Shown here: one piece after another, positions 10,903-18,879 of the stretch
Layout: each line of letters begins with the position of its first letter
How positions within the stretch are numbered: the stretch's first letter is position 1
Source: Chloroflexota bacterium
Lineage (GTDB): Bacteria; Chloroflexota; Limnocylindria; Limnocylindrales; CSP1-4
Length of the DNA: 33,480 nucleotides
Direction: 5' to 3'
Assembly (NCBI GenBank): GCA_003171255.1
Contig: PMYK01000023.1
Location: 21,119-54,598, forward strand
Notes under the pieces: generated by a model
What the model saw: the letters and a program-made list of their open reading frames with translations, nothing else
The model's database searches: none
Told to the model about the DNA's origin: nothing
Made by a program: the position numbers and the translations under genes

Positions 10903-11337
10903 CTACTTCGGGAGCAGCTCCTCCATGGCCAGGACCCGAATGCCGGCCGCTTCGAGGGCGGCCAGGGCCTTGTCCGGATCCTCGAACCGGAAGACGATCG
11001 CGGCTTTGCCACTTCGCGACGCGGCACCGAAGTCGTACATGTACTCGACGCCGAGGCCCGCCCCCTCGATGGCCATGAGCGCGGCGGCCAGCCCGCCCGG
11101 CTTGTTCTCGACCTCGACGGGGATGACCTCGGTCATACGGACGACCATGCCCGCGTCCTCGAGGACCTTCTTGGCTTGCTCCGGGTCACGGACTATGAAC
11201 CGCAGGATGCCGAACTGGGCGGTGTCGGCGAGCGACATCGTCAGCAGATCGATCCCGGCCGCGGCCAGGGCTTCGCACGGCTCGCGGAGCTGGCCGGGCC
11301 TGTTCTCCAGGAAGAGCGAGATTTGTTGAAGCTTCAT
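10903..11337 (-). CDS. ACT-domain protein (two ACT domains)
   Basis: A 144-residue protein of two consecutive ACT domains, small beta-alpha modules that bind amino acids. The first begins MKLQQISLFLENRPGQL and the second MTEVIPVEVENKPGGLAA; both have the E-N-x-P-G-x-L/G ligand loop. The ATG at 11337 is chosen because GGAGG lies a few bases upstream; ten more codons are open before it. It follows paaK by 63 bases on the same strand. ACT proteins of this size are commonly found beside phenylacetate-CoA ligase and indolepyruvate oxidoreductase genes, so sensing of aromatic or branched-chain amino acids is a reasonable inference, but no ligand can be read from sequence. Confidence 0.9.
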   Translation of the reverse strand: MKLQQISLFLENRPGQLREPCEALAAAGIDLLTMSLADTAQFGILRFIVRDPEQAKKVLEDAGMVVRMTEVIPVEVENKPGGLAAALMAIEGAGLGVEYMYDFGAASRSGKAAIVFRFEDPDKALAALEAAGIRVLAMEELLPK

Positions 11338-11400
11338 GTAAGGCCTCCTTCGGCGGGGAGCCGGCAATTGACCGGCCCCGCCGCTGAACCGGCGATTTGA

Positions 11401-12723
11401 TCAAACGGTACGGAGATCCGTGACTCGCTTGGCTTTGCCCTCGCTTCGCGCGAGCGAGCGCGGACCAACCAGCGTGACCTTCACCCTCAGACCGAGAACG
11501 TTCTCCATCGTGGCTTCGAGCTGATGCTGCAGGCTTTCGAGCTTTCGGATCTCGTCGGAGAAGACCTCCGGCGTGACTTCGACCTTGACCTCCATCTGGT
11601 CGAGGCCTACCTCGCGAGTGAGGATGATCTGGTAGTGGGGCAGCGTCCCCTCGACCCGCAGCAACGCCGTCTCCACCTGGGACGGGAAGACGTTGACGCC
11701 TCGGATGATGAACATGTCGTCCGAACGGCGGCCGATGCGGCGGATGCGGCGCAGGGTGCGGCCGCAGGGGCATTGCTCGGAGACGAGCTCGGTCACGTCG
11801 CGCGTTCGATACCGGATCAGAGGCATGGCCTGCTTGGATAGCGTCGTCAGGACGAGCTCGCCCTCGGCGCCTTCGGGCAGGACCTCGCCCGTCTCGGAGT
11901 CGATGATCTCGGGGAAGAAGTGGTCTTCGAAGATGTGGAGCCCGTTTCGCTCTGAGCATTCCACGCCCACGCCTGGACCGATGATCTCCGACAGGCCGTA
12001 GATATCGTGGGCACGGATGCCGCTCTCGTCCTGGATTCGCTCGCGCATCGAGTCGCTCCAGGGCTCGGCGCCGAAGACTCCCACGCGCAGCTTCGAGAAG
12101 TCGATCTTGGTTTCCTTGGCCGACTCCAGCAGGTGCAGGAAGTAGCTGGGGGTGCAGCAGATCGCGGTCACGCCGAAGTCCTGCATGACCATCAGCTGGC
12201 GCTCGGTGTTGCCGCCGCTTATCGGGATCACCGTCGCGCCGAGCGCTTCGGCGCCGTAGTGCGCACCCAGGCCGCCGGTGAAGAGTCCGTAGCCGTAGGC
12301 ATTCTGGATGACGTCACCGCGGTGGATCCCGCAAGCGACGAGGCTCCGAACCATGACCTCGGTCCAGACGTCCAGGTCCGCCTGGGTGTAGGCCACGACG
12401 ATCGGCTTGCCGGTCGTGCCAGACGAGGCGTGGAGCCGGACGATCTCCTCCATAGGGCTGGCGAACAGCCCAAACGGATATGTGTCGCGAAGGTCGGCCT
12501 TGACGGTGAACGGCAGCCTGGCGATGTCGGCCAGCGACGCCATCGAGGTCGGTGAGAGGCCGCGCTCCTCCATGCGACTGCGGAAGAGCGGGACGCGATC
12601 GAAGGCGCGCGTAACCACCGACTGGAGGCGCTGCAGCTGGACCTCCTCGAGCTGCTCGCGTGGCAGGTAGTCAGGCGCGCTTACCGGGTGAAAGCCTCCC
12701 GGCGGGTCATTCCAAATGCTCAC
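11401..12723 (-). CDS. paaK: Phenylacetate-CoA ligase (AMP-forming)
   Basis: The enzyme activates phenylacetate or related arylacetates to CoA thioesters with ATP. At 440 residues it matches the PaaK family. Landmarks are the P-loop HASSGTTGKPIVVAY (about 96-110), NAYGYGLFTGGLGAHYGAE, IYGLSEIIGPGVG, LIRYRTRDVT, RIGRRSDDMFIIRGVNVFPS, and the C-terminal lysine region SEGKAKRVTDLR. GAGGAGG upstream is best spaced for the second of two adjacent GTG codons (12723); the first is at 12726. Nearby on the same strand are an ACT protein downstream and iorAB upstream beyond a peptidase. Together these suggest aromatic amino acid or arylpyruvate/arylacetate metabolism. Confidence 0.95.
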   Translation of the reverse strand: MSIWNDPPGGFHPVSAPDYLPREQLEEVQLQRLQSVVTRAFDRVPLFRSRMEERGLSPTSMASLADIARLPFTVKADLRDTYPFGLFASPMEEIVRLHASSGTTGKPIVVAYTQADLDVWTEVMVRSLVACGIHRGDVIQNAYGYGLFTGGLGAHYGAEALGATVIPISGGNTERQLMVMQDFGVTAICCTPSYFLHLLESAKETKIDFSKLRVGVFGAEPWSDSMRERIQDESGIRAHDIYGLSEIIGPGVGVECSERNGLHIFEDHFFPEIIDSETGEVLPEGAEGELVLTTLSKQAMPLIRYRTRDVTELVSEQCPCGRTLRRIRRIGRRSDDMFIIRGVNVFPSQVETALLRVEGTLPHYQIILTREVGLDQMEVKVEVTPEVFSDEIRKLESLQHQLEATMENVLGLRVKVTLVGPRSLARSEGKAKRVTDLRTV

Positions 12724-12865
12724 CACGGCCTCCTCTGAACGGGCTCGGGCTCCCGGCGCGGCAGGCCAGTGACGGCAGACCTCCGCTCAGTTGATTGTGC
12801 CGTGCGCGGCGACGAGTTTCCGGCCGGTTCGGCACGGTTGGTGACTCAGCCATTGCCGCCCCCCC

Positions 12866-14896
12866 TCACGGGGCGATTGGCTTGCAGTGAAGCGACCATG
12901 TCGCGTAGGCGATCGTGCCGGGTTGAGGCGGGTTGGAACAGTCGTAGGTCGCTTCCGGCACGGGCGTTGGTTCGGGCGTGGGCGTCGGCGCGAGGCTCGG
13001 AAGGAGGCTCGGCGCGGGTGTCGCGGGGCCGGAGTCGCGCAGGGTGTACTTGAGCCAGTAGCCGTTGTCATGCCGGGTGACGACTATCGCTGCCCCATCC
13101 CTGGACACGAGCAACGTCCAACTCGCGGCCTGGGGGGCAGCCATGACGGTCTGGCTCCAATTGATGGGCTTGCCGCCGTCCACGATGAGCGACAGCGCGG
13201 TCTGCTTCGGGGCGGCCTCGATGGACGCCTGGACTTGCCATCGCGAGCTGCCCGCGGGCTGAGTCAGCCGCTCCGTGAGCTTGGATGTGACATCGATCTG
13301 GCAGTACGCCGTGGCCGCGGCGATGTCCGCGTCGGTGAGCTGATCGAGCGGGGGGTGCATCTTCGCCCGCGCGCCATCAATGGCGGTGCGCACGGCCCTG
13401 TCCACGCGCAGAGTCAGCCCTCCAACCTCAGGATCGCCCTGGTCGGCCGACTCCGCGATCATGTCCTTGATCTGGGATGCCGTCAGCGTTGGGTCGAGCG
13501 AGCGGATCAGGGCCGCCGTCGCGGTGACCATGGGCGTCGCCGAACTTGTGCCGCCGTTCGCATGTTGAACCTGCCCGTCCAGCCCGACGCCCCAGACAGC
13601 CTGGTCCCCCGGAGCCCCCAGCGTGATCTCCGCTTCGGAGTCGGGCATGATGCCGTCGCTGGAATTGCCCTGGCCGAATTGGGCGAGATATCGGCCGCCG
13701 TCGTTGGCGATGTTGCCGACCGTTATGACGTTCGGAGCCGCGATCCCGCCGGGGTAGTAGTTGGTTCCGTCCAGCATCCCGTTGTAGTTGCCGGCCGCGA
13801 ACACGAAGAGCACGTCCGGGTGCTCGTCGGCCATTTGCTGGAAGAATGCCTTCCACATGGCCGCATTGCCGGCATTACCGGCCCCGACCATTGGCGCACC
13901 CCAGCTGCCATTTATGATCGTGGCTCCGGATTCGATCTGGCGGAGGGTCTTGAGGAGCGCCTCGTCCGTGTACGTGGCCCCGTCTCTGGCCGTCCACTTC
14001 GACGCCTGCCCCTTGGTGGCCAGTCCGTTCGTGACGTCCTGGCTGACGATGAGCCTGCTGCCCAGCGGGCTGCCGACTCCGGCCATCCCGCCGTTCTGGC
14101 CGCTGCCGGCGAGGATGCCGAGTGTCCCGTCGGCGTGATGGAACCCACTCAGGGACGACTCGGGGTTCGGTGTGGTTTGAGGATCGTCCACGAAGGTCAC
14201 ATCGTCGAACTCCCAGGGGATCTTGCCGCTAGGGTCGCGCGTGAGCACGCTGTCCAGGAACCCGACATGGACTGTGGCGACCGGCAAACCCGACGCGTAG
14301 AACGCTTGCCAGGCAGCCTTGACGCCGATCATGTCGTAAGGCGTCGAATTGGCCCCCGCATACGCCTGATCGGTGAGAGCCGGCGCGCAGTCCGGCGCCG
14401 ACTGAACGGTTTCCAGGGCGACCGGCGCGGCGGCGAGCACGCCCTCCTGCTGTGCGAGGAACGCGAGGCGCGCCTCCCAGCCGGCCGTCTCGGTCAGCGG
14501 TGCGACCAGCACCTTCCACAGCCCGATGTAGGCGATGTGGCCGCCGATGGTGCCGCCGACCGACTCGGCCACGCGCCGGGCGTCGGCTTCTGTCGACGAT
14601 CGCCCCATCATCACCAGGAACTGGTCCGGGGCGACCTGGCTGCCGTCGTCCAGGGTGAGGAACGCGTCGGGGTCCGGCTCGGTCGTCCAGGTCTCGCCCA
14701 GATCGGGCCCCGCAACCACCGCAGGAGTCTCGCCGGGCAGAAGCTCAGAACTGCCGGCGACCGGACTGGACGCCTTCGGTAGACGGAAGGTGCTCGTGGC
14801 TGTATTACACGCCCCGAAGGCGAGGCCGGCCACGATCGCGACTACCGTGAGGGCCGCCGATGACGTCTGCCGCCGCCCCAACCTCGCGCGCCTCAT
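12866..14896 (-). CDS. Secreted S8 (subtilisin-like) serine peptidase, probable lipoprotein
   Basis: A 676-residue exported protease. The N-terminus has Arg-rich residues, a hydrophobic stretch (14-29) and Cys30 in LAFGAC, an imperfect lipobox (Phe at -3), so it may be a lipoprotein or simply secreted. A propeptide-like region spans about 70-165. In the catalytic domain the candidate triad is Asp215 (VGFLDSVL), His254 (HHADGTLGILAG) and Ser451 (GGTSSATP), with oxyanion Asn370 (FAAGN). The Asp and His motifs are unlike textbook D-T/S-G and H-G-T-H. Near the C-terminus a Pro/Thr-rich spacer (TPTPEPTPVPE) leads to a 28-residue tail with two cysteines. GAGGAGG precedes the ATG. A -10-like TAATAT and a palindrome lie upstream, so it may have its own promoter. 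Confidence 0.9.
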   Translation of the reverse strand: MRRARLGRRQTSSAALTVVAIVAGLAFGACNTATSTFRLPKASSPVAGSSELLPGETPAVVAGPDLGETWTTEPDPDAFLTLDDGSQVAPDQFLVMMGRSSTEADARRVAESVGGTIGGHIAYIGLWKVLVAPLTETAGWEARLAFLAQQEGVLAAAPVALETVQSAPDCAPALTDQAYAGANSTPYDMIGVKAAWQAFYASGLPVATVHVGFLDSVLTRDPSGKIPWEFDDVTFVDDPQTTPNPESSLSGFHHADGTLGILAGSGQNGGMAGVGSPLGSRLIVSQDVTNGLATKGQASKWTARDGATYTDEALLKTLRQIESGATIINGSWGAPMVGAGNAGNAAMWKAFFQQMADEHPDVLFVFAAGNYNGMLDGTNYYPGGIAAPNVITVGNIANDGGRYLAQFGQGNSSDGIMPDSEAEITLGAPGDQAVWGVGLDGQVQHANGGTSSATPMVTATAALIRSLDPTLTASQIKDMIAESADQGDPEVGGLTLRVDRAVRTAIDGARAKMHPPLDQLTDADIAAATAYCQIDVTSKLTERLTQPAGSSRWQVQASIEAAPKQTALSLIVDGGKPINWSQTVMAAPQAASWTLLVSRDGAAIVVTRHDNGYWLKYTLRDSGPATPAPSLLPSLAPTPTPEPTPVPEATYDCSNPPQPGTIAYATWSLHCKPIAP

Positions 14897-14937
14897 GTTT
14901 GGTACCTCCTCGTCGCTGAAGCCAAGCCCCGCGGGTC

Positions 14938-14959
14938 ATATTAGACACCGCGCGGTATC
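14938..14959 (-). promoter_or_regulatory. Candidate promoter with operator-like palindrome, upstream of the S8 peptidase
   Basis: On the minus strand TAATAT (14943-14938) lies 41 bases before the peptidase ATG. Directly upstream is the 16-bp imperfect palindrome gacaccgcgcggtatc (14944-14959, plus-strand reading) with the perfect 10-bp core accgcgcggt. It would fill the -35/-10 spacer, a common repressor position. No clear -35 hexamer is seen. Function is inferred. Confidence 0.35.
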
Positions 14960-14986
14960 GGCTTGATTGTGGCCGCAGCAAATCGG

Positions 14987-15517
14987 TCAGGGTCGCGAGC
15001 GATCTGCCCGGGCGCCGATTGACCGGCCCAGCTCGAATGCCCGCTCGTTCACCGCGTGGAGGCGCTCGGGCAGGGCGGCCTTCACGGCATCCAGCATCGC
15101 CTCTACCGGTAGGTCCAGGTACTGGCTCAGCGCCCCGAGCAGGGCGACGTTGAGGCTGCGTTTGTTGGGTAGGTCCGCGTCCGGAACCAGGTCCGGAGAC
15201 AGCAGGACGCCGCCGGGCCGGAGAAGAGGCCGCGTCACCTCCACCTCGGATGACGCCAGAACCACCAGGTAGTCGGCCTCGCCGCGCGGCACCATCGGCG
15301 AGAGGACCTTCGCGCCGAAGCGAACGTCCGACGTGACCGAGCCGCCGCGCTGGCTCATGCCGTGGATCTCCGACTTCTTGACGTCCAGGCCGGCTCGGAG
15401 GGCGGCGTCGGCCAGGATATCGGAGGCCTTGATGACGCCCTGTCCGCCAAGCCCGGCAAGCACGACGTTCGTCACCGCTCCGGTAGTTGCGGCGGGTCCG
15501 GCGGTCGGCGTTGTCAT
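14987..15517 (-). CDS. iorB: Indolepyruvate:ferredoxin oxidoreductase, beta (gamma-domain) subunit
   Basis: This 176-residue protein is the small subunit of the 2-oxoacid:ferredoxin oxidoreductase family, which pairs with IorA to oxidise arylpyruvates to aryl-acetyl-CoA. Typical blocks are VVLAGLGGQGVIKASDILA and KKSEIHGMSQRGGSV, then an EADYLVVLASSEVE strand. The ATG at 15517 overlaps the iorA stop as ATGA and has GGAGGAG inside the 3' end of iorA, so the subunits are translationally coupled. The first 15 residues are a non-conserved Thr/Ala-rich leader. A longer frame extends upstream through iorA but is not family-like. Confidence 0.93.
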   Translation of the reverse strand: MTTPTAGPAATTGAVTNVVLAGLGGQGVIKASDILADAALRAGLDVKKSEIHGMSQRGGSVTSDVRFGAKVLSPMVPRGEADYLVVLASSEVEVTRPLLRPGGVLLSPDLVPDADLPNKRSLNVALLGALSQYLDLPVEAMLDAVKAALPERLHAVNERAFELGRSIGARADRSRP

Positions 15518-17163
15518 CGCTCCTCCAGCGGTAGATCGAATGCCGCCTGGGCCGGAGCCTGCGCTCGAAGTGCGGCCGCCTGCTGCTCCCACTTGCGGAT
15601 GTCGGCTGCGGCCAGGATGCACGGCCGTCGGGCGACGATGACCGACAACTCGGACGATGCCAGGCGATCCAGCAGCAGCCGCTCGAAGCCCTCCGGGTCG
15701 GCGTAGGGATCGATCACGGTGACGCTGCCGATGCCGATAGCAGTGGCCAGGCCTTCGATCGAGAGCTTGCCCGTCGGCAGGTGGTCGAGTGTTCGGCCGG
15801 TGGCGGGATGCTCCTGCTGGCCGGTCATCGCGGTCGTGCCGTTGTCCAATATGAGGACCACGTGGCCGGTCGACGGCGGGTTGTAGGCCATCTCGACGAG
15901 ACCCGAGATGCCCGAATGCACGAACGTGGAATCGCCGATCACCGAGACCACCCGCCGCGCCTCCGCCTCGGGCAGGACGTGGCGCAGGCCAAGGCCAACG
16001 CCGATCGAGGCGCCCATTGCCACGCATGTGTCCATCGCCCTGTACGGCGGCAAGACGCCCAGGGTGTAGCAGCCGATGTCGCCGGCCACGATGCAATCGT
16101 GCTTCTGAAGAGCCGCATAGACCGTGTGGTATGGGCAGGCCGGGCATAGCTCGGGCGGCTTGCCCCGGGCGGGGGCGGGTTCGGGAGTGGTGTCGCCGGC
16201 CAGGATGCGGCGGGCGCGCGCCACGTCCAGCTCACCGAAGCGGAACATCTCGATCTTCGATTCGATGGCGATGCCGGCCGCGCGGAGGGCGTCGGCGATG
16301 ACGGGGTCGCCCTCCTCGATGACGACGGTGCGCTCCACTCCGGCCGCGAAGGCCCGCGCCAGCTCGATCGGCAGCGGGTTGACGAGCCCGATCTTGAGGA
16401 AGCTCGCCCCCGGGGCCGCCTCGGCGGCGTGCAGGTAGGAGACTCCGGCGGTCACGATGCCGACGCTGCGATCGCCCGGCTCGACGCGGTTGAGGTCGGC
16501 CGCTTCGGGCCCTTCCCCCCAGGCCGCGATCTCGGCGAGCTTGGCCCGCAGCCGGCGGTGGGCCGGTCGGGCGTTGGCCGGGATCATGACCCGGCCGCTG
16601 ATGTCGTGCTCGAAGTGGGTCGCCGGTGGGGCGGCAATTGCTCCATCCCGGGCAATGACCACCGACTTCGAGTGGCAGACGCGGGTCGTCATTCGGAACA
16701 GGACCGGGAGATGCCAGCGTCCGGAGATCTCGACTGCTCGGAAGAAGAAGTCGTAAGCCTCCTGCGAGTCGGCGGGTTCGACGCACGGCAGCCCGGCGGC
16801 GACAGCGTAGCGGCGGTTGTCCTGCTCGTTCTGCGACGAGGCCATGCCCGGATCGTCGGCGGTGACCACGATCAGCGCTCCGGCGACGCCGGTGTAGGCG
16901 GCAGTGAAGAGCGGATCTGCGGCCACGTTGAGCCCGACGTGCTTCATCGTGACCAGGGTCCGAGCGTTGGCGAAGGCGGCGCCCAGCCCAACCTCGAGAG
17001 CCACCTTCTCGTTGGGGGCCCACTGTGCCCGACCGCCCAACTCGGAGAAGGCCTCGAGGATCTCGGTGGAGGGAGTGCCGGGATAGCCGGTGCCCAGCGC
17101 AATGCCGGCGTGCATAGCCGCGAGGGCGACGGCCTCGTCGCCGGAGAGAAGCTTCCGTTCCAT
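15514..17163 (-). CDS. iorA: Indolepyruvate:ferredoxin oxidoreductase, alpha subunit, lacking the ferredoxin domain
   Basis: IorA uses thiamine diphosphate to decarboxylate aryl-2-oxoacids and, with IorB, yields aryl-acetyl-CoA. The 549-residue protein has the N-terminal pyrimidine-binding part (SGDEAVALAAMHAGIALGTG, YPGTPSTEI, DDPGMASSQNEQDNR) and the C-terminal ThDP part (CPACPYHTVYAALQK, GDIGCYTLG, GDSTFVHSGI, DNGTTAMTGQQEHP). Most IorA proteins continue into a domain with two 4Fe-4S clusters; here the chain ends soon after VIVARRPCILA in an Ala/Gln-rich tail with no CxxCxxC motif. Electron transfer would then need a separate ferredoxin, or the enzyme may act differently. Start ATG 17163 has only a weak ribosome binding site. 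Confidence 0.9.
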   Translation of the reverse strand: MERKLLSGDEAVALAAMHAGIALGTGYPGTPSTEILEAFSELGGRAQWAPNEKVALEVGLGAAFANARTLVTMKHVGLNVAADPLFTAAYTGVAGALIVVTADDPGMASSQNEQDNRRYAVAAGLPCVEPADSQEAYDFFFRAVEISGRWHLPVLFRMTTRVCHSKSVVIARDGAIAAPPATHFEHDISGRVMIPANARPAHRRLRAKLAEIAAWGEGPEAADLNRVEPGDRSVGIVTAGVSYLHAAEAAPGASFLKIGLVNPLPIELARAFAAGVERTVVIEEGDPVIADALRAAGIAIESKIEMFRFGELDVARARRILAGDTTPEPAPARGKPPELCPACPYHTVYAALQKHDCIVAGDIGCYTLGVLPPYRAMDTCVAMGASIGVGLGLRHVLPEAEARRVVSVIGDSTFVHSGISGLVEMAYNPPSTGHVVLILDNGTTAMTGQQEHPATGRTLDHLPTGKLSIEGLATAIGIGSVTVIDPYADPEGFERLLLDRLASSELSVIVARRPCILAAADIRKWEQQAAALRAQAPAQAAFDLPLEER

Positions 17164-17180
17164 TTCCGTATTCTCGCCTG

Positions 17181-17219
17181 TCGGCGCCGACCCCGCCCGG
17201 CAACCGCTTCAGGGCGGGG
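17181..17219. other. Two adjacent inverted repeats upstream of iorA
   Basis: ccccgccc (17191-17198) and gggcgggg (17212-17219) form a perfect 8-bp stem with a 13-base loop. The 10-bp palindrome tcggcgccga (17181-17190) abuts it. They lie between the oxidoreductase stop (17360) and the iorA start (17163), which are on the same strand. No T-tract follows, so a classical intrinsic terminator is doubtful. Confidence 0.4.
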
Positions 17220-17359
17220 GGCGGCCGGCATCATCCGGTTCGGAGCGCCGGATCGAGGGTCGCCGGCCCTCGCGGCGGGTCGCAGCCATTGGAGGCGAAG
17301 TGCCGACGCTACGGCGACGCGATCGCCAGCGCGAGCCGAGCTCGCCGGCCCGTCGCCGA

Positions 17360-18352
17360 TCAGCCCTCGAGCGTGACCGCCGCACCTGAGGCCGCCGAAC
17401 GGTAGAGCGCCTCGATCGTGCGTGCCTGGCCCAGCGCGTCCGCCCGGCCGAGCAATGGCTTCGCATCGCCGAGGATCGCGGCGCTGATGTTCTCCAGCTC
17501 GAGGCGGTAAGGGTCTTCCGGGGCGATCGGGATCTCGCGCTCGCCGAGTCGGACGGTCCGAGCCTCGCCCTGCCACGGCTCGAGCAGCAGCAGGCTTGCC
17601 CGGCCGCCGATCGCTTCGAGGGACGAATGCGAGTATGTGAAGCCCGTCGAGATGGTCGCCAGCACGCCGGAGTCGAAACGCAGCACGCCCGCCAGCGTCG
17701 AGTCAACGCCCGTGGGTGCGAGCGTCTGCTCGGCCGCCACCCTCGTCGGTTCAGCACCCGCCAGCAAACGGGCCCCACTCACGCAATAGCAACCCACGTC
17801 CATCAGGCTGCCGCCGTCGAGTTCGGGGCGAAGCAAGAGCGCTGCTCCGCGATCGGCGTCGAGCTGGAAGGCGAACGTGGCTCGGATCGCCTGGAGGTCG
17901 CCCAGCTCCGGAAGCAGCTCCATGAAGCGGCGCGCCTGCGGCGTGTGGCGCCACATGAACCCCTCCATGAGCACGAGGCCGGCAGCTTCGGCGGCGTCGA
18001 ACGCCTCCAGCACCTGCCCCGGCGTACGCGAGTAGGGCTTCTCGCACAGCACGTGCTTGCCGGCCGCAAGGGCCTTCATCGTCCAGGGGTGATGGAGCGA
18101 GTTGGGCGTCGCGATGTAGACGCCGTCGACGGTCGGATCGCCGAGCAGGTCCTCGTATGAGCCGTGAACGTTCGCGATCCCGAACCGGGCCGCGAACTCA
18201 GCCGCCCGACTTCGGTCCCGGCTGCCAACTGCCACGACCCGGGCGTTGGCCGCTTCGTTGGCGTGGCGCATGAACCTGAACGCGATACCGCCGGGACCAA
18301 GGATGCCCCAACGAACGACGCCGGAACCAGGGGTTCGATTGTCTGCCTTCAT
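17360..18352 (-). CDS. Gfo/Idh/MocA-family oxidoreductase
   Basis: A 330-residue NAD(P)-dependent oxidoreductase, probably acting on a sugar, polyol or related cyclic substrate. The Rossmann motif is WGILGPGGIAFRF (about 15-27). The conserved catalytic block reads CEKPYS, and DVGCYCVSGARLL fits the dihydrodiol/xylose-dehydrogenase-like branch, where the D-x-G-x-Y region replaces the D-x-G-x-H of inositol dehydrogenases. Length is normal. The ATG (18352) overlaps the stop of mgsA as ATGA, so the two are one transcription unit. Nothing in the context names the substrate. Confidence 0.92.
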   Translation of the reverse strand: MKADNRTPGSGVVRWGILGPGGIAFRFMRHANEAANARVVAVGSRDRSRAAEFAARFGIANVHGSYEDLLGDPTVDGVYIATPNSLHHPWTMKALAAGKHVLCEKPYSRTPGQVLEAFDAAEAAGLVLMEGFMWRHTPQARRFMELLPELGDLQAIRATFAFQLDADRGAALLLRPELDGGSLMDVGCYCVSGARLLAGAEPTRVAAEQTLAPTGVDSTLAGVLRFDSGVLATISTGFTYSHSSLEAIGGRASLLLLEPWQGEARTVRLGEREIPIAPEDPYRLELENISAAILGDAKPLLGRADALGQARTIEALYRSAASGAAVTLEG

Positions 18353-18879
18353 TGACTCGATCCCGCGGTCGAGCCCGGCTCGCCCCGGTCAGCCCCGGAT
18401 GGTTCGGGGTCGCTTTGTGCCGTAGCTTCGGAGCCCGGTATCTCGCGGTCGTTGTGGGCCGTGTAGTCAGGCACCCGGCGCTCGTACGAGCCGGTCATCA
18501 GCGGCGAGGAGATCATGAAGTCGGCCGAGGCCCGGTCGCACGCCACGGGGATGTTCCATACGACCGCGATCCGCAGCAACGACTTGACGTCCGTATCGTG
18601 AGGCTGGGGCTCGAGCGGATCCCAGAAGAACACCAGGAAGTCGATGCTGCCGTCGGCGATCATCGCGCCGACCTGAAGGTCGCCGCCCAGCGGCCCCGAC
18701 TGAAGGCACGTCACCGGCAAGTCCAGCTCGCGCCCGAGCATGGTCCCGGTGGTCCCGGTCGCGACCAGGTCATGCATGGCGAGCATGGCGCGGTTGTACC
18801 GCGCCCATTCGATCAAATCTTGCTTCTTGTTGTCGTGAGCGACGAGCCCGATCCGCTTGCGCGGCGCCAGGTCCTTCAT
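18349..18879 (-). CDS. mgsA: Methylglyoxal synthase
   Basis: MgsA converts dihydroxyacetone phosphate to methylglyoxal and phosphate, a bypass of lower glycolysis used under phosphate limitation or sugar-phosphate stress. Family motifs are clear: GLVAHDNKKQDL (His15, Lys19), phosphate-binding TGTTG (41-45), SGPLGGDLQVGAMI with catalytic Asp67, FFWDPLEPQPHDTDVKSLLR and VACDRASADF. The core is about 140 residues; a 35-residue Ser/Gly/Glu-rich tail extends it to 176, longer than the usual 130-155. The ATG at 18879 is chosen from the family start (AAGGATGG upstream is weak); upstream codons are open but not protein-like. The end overlaps the following oxidoreductase gene by four bases. Confidence 0.95.
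   Translation of the reverse strand: MKDLAPRKRIGLVAHDNKKQDLIEWARYNRAMLAMHDLVATGTTGTMLGRELDLPVTCLQSGPLGGDLQVGAMIADGSIDFLVFFWDPLEPQPHDTDVKSLLRIAVVWNIPVACDRASADFMISSPLMTGSYERRVPDYTAHNDREIPGSEATAQSDPEPSGADRGEPGSTAGSSQ

Noticed and set aside
12887-14782. Plus-strand open frame of 631 codons opposite the S8 peptidase
   Set aside because: Arg/Gly/His-rich antisense frame without motifs; the minus-strand peptidase has signal sequence, catalytic blocks and a ribosome binding site.
14987-16147. 386-codon minus-strand frame extending iorB upstream through iorA
   Set aside because: Only the last 176 codons are IorB-like; the ATG at 15517 has a good ribosome binding site and the upstream part is an out-of-frame reading of iorA.
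17181-17219. Intrinsic terminator after the Gfo/Idh/MocA gene
   Set aside because: The GC stem is perfect but no T-tract follows on the minus strand, so it is listed only as an inverted repeat.
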